Origin: JABWAN01 sp041918175
Lineage (GTDB): Bacteria > Zhuqueibacterota > Zhuqueibacteria > Zhuqueibacterales > Zhuqueibacteraceae
Direction of reading: 5' to 3'
NCBI GenBank assembly: GCA_041918175.1
Contig: JAYRWE010000120.1
Coordinates: 6,248 to 70,247 of the forward strand
Length of the DNA: 64,000 nucleotides
The notes under the pieces are model-generated. The model had not been told where the DNA came from. It made no database searches and saw only the letters and a list, made by a program, of their open reading frames with translations. The stretch's first letter is position 1; each line of letters starts with the position of its first letter. Position numbers and translations under genes: made by a program. Shown one piece after another: positions 44,507 to 52,820 of this stretch.

Positions 44507-46879
44507 ATGCTCAAAAATTACTTTAAAATCGCCTATCGCAATCTGCTCAAGAACAAGTTGAACAGCGGCATCAATATCTTCGGCTTGAGCGTGGCCATTG
44601 CGTTTTGCATCGTGGCCTATTTGAACCACGATTACAACGTGAGCTTCGACATGTTTCATCAGAATGCCGAGGAGATTTATCGCATTAAATCTGTGCGTGT
44701 GCAAAATGGGCGCGAACGCATGTGGGGCTACACCCCGCGGCCGCTCGGCCCGGCGCTGGCGCAGGATTTTCCGGCGATCAAAAACGCGGTGCGAATGTCG
44801 CCGGCATCGGTCGTGCTCAAATTTGGCGACAAAATTTTTAATGAAAGCGCGCTGCATGTGAATCCGAATTTTTTTGCGATGTTCACGTTTCCGTTGAAGT
44901 ATGGCGAGGCCAACGCGCTGGCGGATAAAAACAAAATCATTTTGAGCGAGGCCACGGCGATCAAATACTTCGGCGCGACGAACCCCGTCGGCCAGCAAGT
45001 GACGATGCGCTATCGCAACGGCGAATTGCGTTCGTTCTTTGTCGGCGCCGTTACTCAAAAAATTCCAGACAATTCGAGCATTCAATTTGACGTGCTCGCC
45101 GCGTTCGAACTTTTGGTTGATGCCGGCATCGACCAACCGGATAGTTGGAGCACGTGGGCATACGTCACGTTCGTGCAGAGTGCCGAGCGCGCGCAAATGT
45201 CAACGCTTGCTCCTCAACTGGAACGCTATCTCAACGCGCACAATGCCGCGGTCGGGCCGGAGTGGCAAGTGGCGCGCTTTCAAATCGAGCCGCTGCGGGG
45301 CATGGCCATGAAAGCGCGCGAGACGCGCGCGGATATTCTCAAAGAAGCCATGCATCCCGCGGGCATGATTTCGCCGAGCATCATTGCCGCGCTGCTGTTG
45401 CTCATGGCCTGCTTCAATTACATCAACACCGCGATTGCTTCGTCTTCGCAGCGCTTGAAGGAAATCGGCATTCGCAAAGTGGTGGGCGGCTTCCGCACGC
45501 AATTGGTTTGGCAATTTCTCGGCGAAAATCTTTTGCTCTGCGCAATTGCGCTGGGGCTGGGCATTGCGCTCGCGGAAATTTTCGTTCCGGCTTATGACAA
45601 GCTGTGGACGTATTTCGAACTGACGCTGGACTATTCGCAAAATCGCGGCCTGCTGCTCTTTCTCGCCGGATTGCTCTTCTTTCTCGGATTGGTGGCGGGC
45701 ACGTATCCCGCGTTTTACATCAGCGCGTTTCATCCGGTTGCCATTATGCGCGGCAAGCAAAAGTTTGGCGGCGCCTCGTGGCTGTCGCGTTCGTTGCTCA
45801 CGTTTCAATTCACGATTTCGATTTTGACCGTGATCGCGAGCATTGTGTTTTTGCAAAACTCCGGCTTTCTGCGGGAAATGGATTGGGGCTATGGCAAGGA
45901 CACGGCGATCATCGTGCCGCTGCGCGACGCGAAATATTTTGAGCCGTATAAAAACGCGGTCGCGCAAAACGCCAACGTGGTGAGCGTGGCCGGCTCGATG
46001 AGCCACGTCGGCTTCAACTGGGGCAATGCCGTGGTGACGAGCGCGGCGCAAAAGATTGAGGCCTCGCTGTTGAGCGTCGGCTATAACTATCTTGAGACCA
46101 TGCAGATCCGTCTCAGCCAGGGCCGCACGTTCGATGAGAATCAACCCTCGGATTTGCAGAACGCGGTGGTAGTCAATCAAAAATTTGCGAGCGAGTTGGG
46201 CTGGACCGAACCTCTCGGCCAAATCGTGAGCCTCGACACCTTGCGCTACACCGTGATCGGTGTGGTGGAAGATTTCTATAATGATGGCGCGTGGCGGCCG
46301 ATCACGCCGTGTTTCTTTCGCATGGCCAAGCCGGAGCATATCCGCACCATTGCCGTGCGCACGAGTGCCGAGCAGATGAAGGCCACGAACGAATTTTTGC
46401 GCGAAACCTGGCAGCGCGTCGTGCCCGATTTGCCGTATGAAGGCTATTATCAAGATCGCGTCATGGCCGAAGCGTTGGAAGTGAGCGACAGCATCAAAAC
46501 GATGTTCATTTATATCGCGGTGCTGGCGATTGCGATCGCGGCGATGGGCTTGTTCGCATTGGTGGCGTTGAACCTCGCGCGGCGCACGAAAGAGATCGGC
46601 ATTCGCAAAGTGCTCGGCGCGACGCTGGCGCAAATCATGAATCTCGTCAACAAAGAATTTGCTCTGCTCCTGCTCGCATCCACGGCCCTCGCCTCCGTCG
46701 CCGGCTATTTCGCCGTGCGCGCGTTGATCGAAAGCATCTACGCCTATCACGTCGGTTTCAGCGCGCTGCCGTTTCTGCTCTCCGGCGCGATTGTGTTTGT
46801 GATTGCCGCATTGACCGTCAGTTCGCAAGTGCTCAAAGTGGCGACCGCGAATCCGGTGGAAGCGTTGCGGTACGAATAG
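44507..46879 (+). CDS. Permease P12: divergent FtsX/MacB-type permease (P3/P12 type)
   Basis: 790 aa from ATG 44507 (the ATG at 44492 precedes the LKNYFKIAYRNL consensus). Shares with P3 CFNYINTAIASSSQ after span 2, loop 1 RLKEIGIRKVVGG, the FFAMFTFPLKYG segment in PCD1 and a shifted PCD2 motif (VVEDFYNDGAWRPITP). Unlike P3 it keeps a NPVEALRYE tail. Loop 2 RRTKEIGIRKVLGA. The C-terminal span 7 region (LLASTALASVAGYFAVRALI) differs from the main group's WPxAYFxMNxWLQDFAYR. Confidence 0.9.
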   Translation: MLKNYFKIAYRNLLKNKLNSGINIFGLSVAIAFCIVAYLNHDYNVSFDMFHQNAEEIYRIKSVRVQNGRERMWGYTPRPLGPALAQDFPAIKNAVRMSPASVVLKFGDKIFNESALHVNPNFFAMFTFPLKYGEANALADKNKIILSEATAIKYFGATNPVGQQVTMRYRNGELRSFFVGAVTQKIPDNSSIQFDVLAAFELLVDAGIDQPDSWSTWAYVTFVQSAERAQMSTLAPQLERYLNAHNAAVGPEWQVARFQIEPLRGMAMKARETRADILKEAMHPAGMISPSIIAALLLLMACFNYINTAIASSSQRLKEIGIRKVVGGFRTQLVWQFLGENLLLCAIALGLGIALAEIFVPAYDKLWTYFELTLDYSQNRGLLLFLAGLLFFLGLVAGTYPAFYISAFHPVAIMRGKQKFGGASWLSRSLLTFQFTISILTVIASIVFLQNSGFLREMDWGYGKDTAIIVPLRDAKYFEPYKNAVAQNANVVSVAGSMSHVGFNWGNAVVTSAAQKIEASLLSVGYNYLETMQIRLSQGRTFDENQPSDLQNAVVVNQKFASELGWTEPLGQIVSLDTLRYTVIGVVEDFYNDGAWRPITPCFFRMAKPEHIRTIAVRTSAEQMKATNEFLRETWQRVVPDLPYEGYYQDRVMAEALEVSDSIKTMFIYIAVLAIAIAAMGLFALVALNLARRTKEIGIRKVLGATLAQIMNLVNKEFALLLLASTALASVAGYFAVRALIESIYAYHVGFSALPFLLSGAIVFVIAALTVSSQVLKVATANPVEALRYE

Positions 46880-46990
46880 AAAAGGGCGGAGAGCTTAGGG
46901 CTTGGAGCAAAGGCAGAGGATAAAGAGCGCTCTACGCTCTAGGCCCTCCGCTCTAAGCTCTAAACCCTCGGCCCTCTCCAAAGGAGAACC
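46880..46990 (+). repeat. Hairpin spacer of type B between P12 and P13
   Basis: Left arm words GGGCGGAGAGCTTAGGGC and right arm words GGCCCTCCGCTCTAAGCTC can pair imperfectly over most of the 111 nt. A strong AAAGGAG Shine-Dalgarno follows the right arm, 5 nt before P13. Confidence 0.65.
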
Positions 46991-49396
46991 ATGCTTAAAA
47001 ATTACTTCACCATCGCCGTAAGAAACCTGCTTCGGCAAAAGAGTTATTCGCTTATCAATGCGCTCGGGCTGGCGCTCGGTGTGGCGTGTTTTATTTTGCT
47101 CCTCTTGTTCATTCAAGACGAACTGAGTTATGATCGCCATCACGAGAAAGCGCAGCGTATCTATCGCTTGACCGAAGTCATCAAACCCGCGGAGCACTCT
47201 TCCAGCCAACCGTTCTCCGTTGCGCCCACGCTGGCGCAAGAGTTTCCGGCGTTGATCGAACACGCGGTGCGCTTCTTCAACATGCAAGCGCCGTCATTGA
47301 CGCTGGACAATGGGCCGGACCTGCGTTTCAATGAGCGCCGCTTTTTCTTCGTGGATTCGACCGTGTTCGAAGTTTTCACTTTTCCATTTATCAAAGGCGA
47401 TCCTCAAACCGCGCTGCGCGAGCCGTATACGGTGGTGCTGACGGAAGCGATGGCGCAAAAATATTTCGGCGGCAACGAGGCTCTCGGCCGAACGCTGCGT
47501 TTCGAAGGCGAGCATGATTTGAAAGTCACGGGCATCATCGCGCCGGCGCCGGAAAACTCCCACTTCAAATTTGATTTCCTCGCTTCCTTCAGCACGATCA
47601 CCGGCATACAAAACGGCGTCAAGCCGGAAGGTTGGAATTGGAATCCGTGCTGGACTTATTTGCTCCTCGCCGAAGGCGCTTCGCCGCTGGCGCTCGCCGA
47701 GCAATTGCCGGCATTCGTGAAAAAATATTTTCCCGACAACAATCGCGACCGCGTGTCGCTGCACTTGCAGGCGTTGACCGACATTCATCTGCACTCGCAT
47801 TTGGATTTCGAGATCGCGCCGAACAGCAACGTCGCTTATGTCTACATCTTCTCCGTGATCGCGAGCTTGGTGCTGCTCATTGCGTGCATCAACTTCATGA
47901 ACCTCGCCACCGCGCGTGCGGCCAAACGCGCGCGTGAAGTCGGCATGAGAAAAGTGCTCGGCGCCGAACGCGGCCAACTCATTCGCCAATTCTTAGGCGA
48001 GTCGTTCCTCATGAGCTTGATCGCCGTGATCTTGGCGGTTCCAATCGTTGATTTGACGCTGCCCGTGCTCAACGCTTTTCTCAACAAGGCGATCACGTTT
48101 GACTTGTTCGGCAATCGCGTGCTTCTGTTTTGTTTGTTGAGCATTGTGGCGCTTGTGGGTTTCGTTGCCGGCGTCTATCCCGCGTTCGTGCTCTCCGCTT
48201 TTCGTCCGATCCAAGTGCTCAAAGGCAAGCTCAATCTCACCGGCTTCGATGGGGCCGCGGCCATGCGTAAAGGACTCGTCGTGCTCCAATTCGCGATCTC
48301 GATTATTTTGATCAGCGGCACGCTGCTCGCGTATCAGCAACTGCGTTACTTGCAACAAGCGGCTCTCGGCTTTGAGCGGGAACAAGTGGTGATGATCAAT
48401 ATTCTGCGCGCGAATCTCGCCTCGCGTTATGAGGAGTTGAAAACTCGGCTCCTGCAAAACCGCAACGTGCTGCGCGTCACGACTGCCGAAGACGTGTTGG
48501 GCAGCAAGTATCAAACGAATCCTTTCAAGCCGGAAGGCTTCACGGAGAACCAGCAATTTCAGCGCTTGATGGTGGGTTATGATTTCGTGGAGACGCTCAA
48601 TCTGCAATTGGCCGCAGGCCGAAGTTTCAACCGACGGCACATCACGGATGATTCGCTCGCGGTGATGATCAACGAAGCGATGGTGCGTCATTTAGGTTGG
48701 GGTACGCCGGAGCAGGCGCTCGGCAAAGGTTTCAGCGGGGGCAGGCGCACGCAAATCGTCATTGGCGTGTTGAAAGATTTTCACTACGCTTCTTTGCACA
48801 AACCCATCGGCCCGTTCGTTCTCGACATGGCCGATACCGAAAGCCGGCACAATTTCTTCGACCGCTATTTGGCCGTGCGTATTGCGCCCGCCGATTATCA
48901 AGAGGCCATCGCGCATGTGCAGCGCGTCTGGTCGGAATTTTTGCCGAACAAACCGTTCGAATACTTTTTCATGGATGACGAGCTTGATAAACTCTATCGC
49001 GCGGAAGTGAATCTCGGCCGCGTGACCGGCACGTTCGCGGCGTTCGCCGTTTTCGTCGGCTGCCTTGGCTTGTTCGGTCTGACGGCTTTTACTTCGGAGC
49101 AGCGCACAAAAGAAATCGGCATTCGCAAAGTGCTCGGCGCAAGCGTAGCCGGCGTCACCGCATTGCTGTCAAAAGATTTTCTCAAACTCGTGCTGTTCGC
49201 GAATATCATTGCGTGGCCTGTTGCTTGGTTTGCGTTGAACCAGTGGCTGCAAAATTTCGCGTATCGCGTCGAGATCGGCTGGTGGATATTCGCACTCGCG
49301 GGCGGCGTGGCGCTCATCATCGCGCTGCTCACTGTGAGCGCGCAAGCGATCAAAGCCGCGCTGGCGAATCCGGTGGAAGCGTTGAGATACGAATAA
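46991..49396 (+). CDS. Permease P13: duplicated FtsX/MacB-type ABC permease
   Basis: 801 aa with one of the two best ribosome-binding sites of the array (AAAGGAGAACC before ATG). Loop 1 RAREVGMRKVLGA, loop 2 RTKEIGIRKVLGA, PCD2 VLKDFHYASLHKPIGPFV, end NPVEALRYE. PCD1 contains KYFGGNEALGRTL. The hairpin upstream could limit access to the ribosome-binding site. Confidence 0.92.
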   Translation: MLKNYFTIAVRNLLRQKSYSLINALGLALGVACFILLLLFIQDELSYDRHHEKAQRIYRLTEVIKPAEHSSSQPFSVAPTLAQEFPALIEHAVRFFNMQAPSLTLDNGPDLRFNERRFFFVDSTVFEVFTFPFIKGDPQTALREPYTVVLTEAMAQKYFGGNEALGRTLRFEGEHDLKVTGIIAPAPENSHFKFDFLASFSTITGIQNGVKPEGWNWNPCWTYLLLAEGASPLALAEQLPAFVKKYFPDNNRDRVSLHLQALTDIHLHSHLDFEIAPNSNVAYVYIFSVIASLVLLIACINFMNLATARAAKRAREVGMRKVLGAERGQLIRQFLGESFLMSLIAVILAVPIVDLTLPVLNAFLNKAITFDLFGNRVLLFCLLSIVALVGFVAGVYPAFVLSAFRPIQVLKGKLNLTGFDGAAAMRKGLVVLQFAISIILISGTLLAYQQLRYLQQAALGFEREQVVMINILRANLASRYEELKTRLLQNRNVLRVTTAEDVLGSKYQTNPFKPEGFTENQQFQRLMVGYDFVETLNLQLAAGRSFNRRHITDDSLAVMINEAMVRHLGWGTPEQALGKGFSGGRRTQIVIGVLKDFHYASLHKPIGPFVLDMADTESRHNFFDRYLAVRIAPADYQEAIAHVQRVWSEFLPNKPFEYFFMDDELDKLYRAEVNLGRVTGTFAAFAVFVGCLGLFGLTAFTSEQRTKEIGIRKVLGASVAGVTALLSKDFLKLVLFANIIAWPVAWFALNQWLQNFAYRVEIGWWIFALAGGVALIIALLTVSAQAIKAALANPVEALRYE

Positions 49397-49479
49397 GGCA
49401 AGGAACCAACGAAGATAACGACGAGAAAGAGCCAACATAAAACAACGAGCAACCAGCAACCAGAAGCGAGCCTCCTACC
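49397..49479 (+). repeat. Spacer of type A
   Basis: Between P13 and P14: GGCAAGGAACCAACGAAG, AAAGAGCCAAC, then AACGAGC AACCAGC AACCAGA and a non-repeat GCGAGCCTCCTACC before ATG. Confidence 0.6.
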
Positions 49480-51861
49480 ATGCTTTCAAACTATCTTAAA
49501 ACCGCGTTACGTGCGCTGCTCAAACAAAAGCTTTTTTCGCTCATCAATGTTTTCGGATTGGCCGTGGGCTTGGCGGTGACGCTGCTCATTGTGCTCTATC
49601 TGCAAGCCGAGCTGAGTTACGATAACATGTATGCGCGCGGCGAGCAAATTTATCGTGTGCTGCGCAAGTCGGACGTGAATGAGCAAGGCTATCTCATTGG
49701 CATCACCTCTGGCCCTTATGCGGCGGCGCTCAAGAATGATCTGCCCGAAAGCATTCGCGATGCGTTGCGCGTGCTGCCCAGCGACGGCTTGGTGACGCAC
49801 GCGCATCATTCTTTCATGGAAAAGAAATTCTTCCTCGCCGATGAAAATTTTTTCGAGTTCTTTTCTTTTCCTTTGGCGCAAGGCGATCCGGCGAGCGCGC
49901 TGGCCAATCCGAACGGCGTGGTGCTCACCGCGGCCATGGCGCGCAAATATTTCGGCGCGGACGAGCCGCTCGGCAAAACACTGCGTGTGGATGATCGCTA
50001 CGATTTCACCGTCACCGGCGTGCTCGCGGAAAAACTCGGCCGCACGCATTTGGATTTTGATTTCGTCGCCTCGCTGAAAAGTCTCGAACGCGAAGAATGG
50101 ATCCAGGATTGGTGGAACAACAATTTTTTGACGTACGTGCGGATCGATAATCCGCAGGAAGCGCAACGGGCGGAGGCGCGCTTGCCCGCGTTCATCGACA
50201 AATATCTCGGCGAAGATTTTAAACGCAATGGCCGCCGCATCGATCTTACTTTGCAGCCGCTCGCGGAGGTTTATTTTCAGAAGGATATCCGCTACGAATC
50301 CGGCGTGCGCCACGGCGACAAACAAGCGGTTTATATTTTCGGCGCGCTTGCGTTGTTCATTCTTTTGATTGCTTGCATCAACTATATGAATCTCACGACG
50401 GCCCGCGCCGGCCGCCGCGCCCGTGAAATCGGCGTGCGCAAAGTGCTGGGCGCGCCTCGCCTCCGTCTCGTGGCGCAGTTTCTCGGCGAATCGTTTTTGC
50501 TCACGACGCTCGCCGTCATCGTCGCAATTGCCGCGGGCGAGCTGCTGCTGCCGTGGTTCAACGCCGCGTTCGAGCTTGATCTCGCGATGAACTTCAGCGA
50601 CCCGCTGTTGCTCGCCGCGGTTTTCGGTTTGCTTTTTATTGTCACGCTGCTCGCGGGCAGCTATCCGGCTTTTCTGCTTTCGGGATTTTTGCCGGTGCGT
50701 GTGCTCAAAGGACGCTTCTCGCAACAAGCCGCGGATGTGTTCATCCGCAAAGGCTTGGTCGTTTTTCAGTTCAGCATTTCCGCGGTGATGATCATCGCCA
50801 CCTTGCTCGTCGGCAAGCAGCTTGAATTCATGCGGCAAAAAGATCTCGGTTTTCAAGCCGCGCAAGTGCTCGTCGCGCCGATCAACAATCCCGAAATGCG
50901 CCGACAGCAAGAGGCGTTCGTCGAGCGCGTGCGGCAAGAGGTCGGCATTGTCAACGCCACGGCGATCTCGGGCCCTCCCGGCGGTTTTCACGATGCGATG
51001 TCTTTCTCGATTGCCGGCAAAGATGAAAGCTTTCGCCTGCGCACCGTGTACACGGATTTTGATTACGTCGAAACGCTGGGTTTGAAAATCATCGCGGGCC
51101 GGAATTTTTCGCGCGACTTCGCCACCGACAAAGCGCAAGCCGTTTTGCTCAATGAAGCCGCGGTCAAAATGCTCGGCTGGACCAACGAAGAAGTGCTCGG
51201 CAAAACGATACGCAACACCATGTTTGACACCACGCGCTGCCATGTCGTCGGTGTGGTGCAGGATTTTCATTTCTCTTCTTTAAAAGAGAACATCGATCCC
51301 TTGTTTATTTCGATGCGTCCGTACGCGAATGTGTTCGCGCTCAAAGTCGAGCCGGCGCACTTGTCCACGGCGCTCGCCGCCGCGCAGAAACAATGGGCGG
51401 CGATTTCGCCGGCTTATCCGTTCGAATTCACCTTTCTCGATGAAACGTTTTTCCGGCTTTATCAACAAGAGCAAAGGGAAGCGAAACTCTTCACGATCTT
51501 CGCGGTGATCGCGATCATCATTGCGGGTTTGGGCATTTTTGCGCTCGCCTCTTATGCCGCGGAAGAACGCACCAAAGAAATCGGCGTGCGCAAAGTGCTG
51601 GGCGCCTCGGTGGGCAGCATCTTTAATCTGCTCTCGAAAGAATTTGTTCGTCTCGTCGCCCTCGCGAATCTCGTGGCGTGGCCGATTGCATGGTTGGCGA
51701 TGAAGCAATGGCTGCAAGACTTCGCATATCGCACGACCATGGATTGGCAACTGTTCGCGCTCGCCGGCGGCTTGGTGCTGTTGATCGCGCTGCTCACCGT
51801 GAGCGCGCAAGCCCTCAAAGCCGCGCTGGCGAATCCGGTGGAAGCGTTGAGATACGAATAG
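49480..51861 (+). CDS. Permease P14: duplicated FtsX/MacB-type ABC permease
   Basis: 793 aa. Span 1 lacks the CC pair of most members (VGLAVTLLIVLYLQAELSYD). CINYMNLTTARAGRRA follows span 2, loop 1 RAREIGVRKVLGA, loop 2 ERTKEIGVRKVLGA with AGLGIFALASYAAE before it (Ile-Phe-Ala where others read Leu-Phe-Gly). PCD2 VVQDFHFSSLKENIDPLF, end NPVEALRYE. After it the array is interrupted by two small genes. Confidence 0.92.
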   Translation: MLSNYLKTALRALLKQKLFSLINVFGLAVGLAVTLLIVLYLQAELSYDNMYARGEQIYRVLRKSDVNEQGYLIGITSGPYAAALKNDLPESIRDALRVLPSDGLVTHAHHSFMEKKFFLADENFFEFFSFPLAQGDPASALANPNGVVLTAAMARKYFGADEPLGKTLRVDDRYDFTVTGVLAEKLGRTHLDFDFVASLKSLEREEWIQDWWNNNFLTYVRIDNPQEAQRAEARLPAFIDKYLGEDFKRNGRRIDLTLQPLAEVYFQKDIRYESGVRHGDKQAVYIFGALALFILLIACINYMNLTTARAGRRAREIGVRKVLGAPRLRLVAQFLGESFLLTTLAVIVAIAAGELLLPWFNAAFELDLAMNFSDPLLLAAVFGLLFIVTLLAGSYPAFLLSGFLPVRVLKGRFSQQAADVFIRKGLVVFQFSISAVMIIATLLVGKQLEFMRQKDLGFQAAQVLVAPINNPEMRRQQEAFVERVRQEVGIVNATAISGPPGGFHDAMSFSIAGKDESFRLRTVYTDFDYVETLGLKIIAGRNFSRDFATDKAQAVLLNEAAVKMLGWTNEEVLGKTIRNTMFDTTRCHVVGVVQDFHFSSLKENIDPLFISMRPYANVFALKVEPAHLSTALAAAQKQWAAISPAYPFEFTFLDETFFRLYQQEQREAKLFTIFAVIAIIIAGLGIFALASYAAEERTKEIGVRKVLGASVGSIFNLLSKEFVRLVALANLVAWPIAWLAMKQWLQDFAYRTTMDWQLFALAGGLVLLIALLTVSAQALKAALANPVEALRYE

Positions 51862-51977
51862 CGGAGAGCATAGGGCCGAGGGCATAGAGCTTAGAGCGGA
51901 GAATAGTATCACGCTTTGCCCCTCTGCCTTAAGCCCTCCGCTCTATGCCCTCCGCACTTACCCCACAAAGGAGATTT
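51862..51977 (+). repeat. Hairpin spacer of type B
   Basis: GAGGGCATAGAGCTTAGAGC on the left and GCCCTCCGCTCTATGCCCTC on the right form an imperfect inverted repeat, followed by AAAGGAG before the 79-aa gene. Confidence 0.65.
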
Positions 51978-52217
51978 ATGAACCTGAAAGAAATTCTGCA
52001 AAAGATCATTGACAACGGCGATACAATTTTATTGAGCGACAAAGAAAAAGATTGGGAAGCCGGTGAATTGTTGAGCGGCCTTTCCGAACGCACGTTAAAA
52101 ACGCCAGCGCATTTGCAACAGGGCATGTACATCGCCGAAATCAGTCCCACGGGTTATCTCGGGCGGGTGATGTTTAAGGTGAAGCAGAAGGCGGGGGGCT
52201 TAGGGCAGAGGGCTTAG
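51978..52217 (+). CDS. Small protein of unknown function (79 aa)
   Basis: Started at ATG 51978, 5 nt after AAAGGAG. Reads MNLKEILQKIIDNGDTILLS, then DKEKDWEAGELLSGLSERTL and KTPAHLQQGMYIAEISPTGY; soluble, mixed charge, no membrane span. The last residues (KQKAGGLGQRA) are encoded by the type B repeat words (GGGCTTAGGGCAGAGGGC), so the repeat has intruded into, or extended, the 3' end. I recognise no family. It is one of two small genes bracketed by hairpin spacers. Confidence 0.6.
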   Translation: MNLKEILQKIIDNGDTILLSDKEKDWEAGELLSGLSERTLKTPAHLQQGMYIAEISPTGYLGRVMFKVKQKAGGLGQRA

Positions 52218-52326
52218 GGCAGAGAGCGAAGAGCAAGAGGGCGAAGAGCAAGAGGGCGAAGAGAAAACTAAATGCCCTCCGCCCCAAGCCCTCTGCCCTC
52301 GGCCATTCAAAAGAAAGAGGTGAGTT
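52193..52326 (+). repeat. Hairpin spacer of type B, longest
   Basis: GGGCTTAGGGCAGAGGGCTT on the left is matched by AAGCCCTCTGCCCTCGGCC on the right; in between are three AGCAAGAGGGCGAAG-like direct repeats. The left arm overlaps the 3' end of the 79-aa gene; the right arm ends shortly before the next gene's AGAGGTGAG site. Confidence 0.7.
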
Positions 52327-52689
52327 ATGGCAAGGTTTAGATTTCAAGGTTTGGAAATTTGGCAAATGGCCATCGAGCTTGGTGATAAACTATTCGACAT
52401 CGCTGACCGGCTCGAGCAGAAACATCTTTATCGTTTTGCAGAACAAGTTCGCGGCGCGGGGATGAGCATGTCAAATAATATTGCCGAAGGCTCCGGCGGC
52501 CCTTCGGACAAAGAGTTTGGCCGTTTTCTCGATATCGCGCGAAGATCGGTGTTTGAGAACGCCAACATTGTGATCGTGCTTTTTAGAAGAAAGCTTATTG
52601 ACGAAAAAGAGCATGATGATTTTTTAGATGCCTTTGATCTGCTCTCAAAGAAAATCACCAGTTTCAAGAAAACTTTAAATCTTAACTGA
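52327..52689 (+). CDS. Four-helix-bundle protein (23S rRNA intervening-sequence protein family)
   Basis: A 120-aa protein with the full family pattern: FRFQGLEIWQMAIELGDKLF, then IADRLEQKHLYRFAEQVRGA, MSMSNNIAEGSG (the conserved S.x.NIAEG turn) and FLDIARRSVFENAN. These proteins form pentameric four-helix bundles related to the Avd protein of diversity-generating retroelements; no reverse transcriptase or template repeat is here. The family was first noticed inside 23S rRNA intervening sequences but is common as stand-alone genes of unknown function. AGAGG precedes the start. Confidence 0.85.
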   Translation: MARFRFQGLEIWQMAIELGDKLFDIADRLEQKHLYRFAEQVRGAGMSMSNNIAEGSGGPSDKEFGRFLDIARRSVFENANIVIVLFRRKLIDEKEHDDFLDAFDLLSKKITSFKKTLNLN

Positions 52690-52820
52690 GGGCGGAGGGC
52701 GAAGCGCAGAGGGCTTAGAGCAGAGAGCTTAGAGCAGAGAGCAAAGCGTAAAAACATTACTCTATGCTCTAGGCCCTCAGTCCTAGGCTCTAAGCCCTCC
52801 GCCCTCTGCAAGGAGAAATC
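52690..52820 (+). repeat. Hairpin spacer of type B
   Basis: GCAGAGGGCTTAGAGCAGAG on the left, GGCTCTAAGCCCTCCGCCC on the right, imperfectly complementary over about 45 nt. It is followed by a strong AAGGAG 6 nt before P15. Confidence 0.68.

Noticed and set aside
46880..46990. Type B hairpins considered as rho-independent terminators
   Set aside because: Stems are imperfect and not followed by a T-tract; the next feature is a ribosome-binding site.
52327..52689. Four-helix-bundle gene considered as Avd of a diversity-generating retroelement
   Set aside because: No reverse transcriptase and no variable/template repeat pair is visible in the window.
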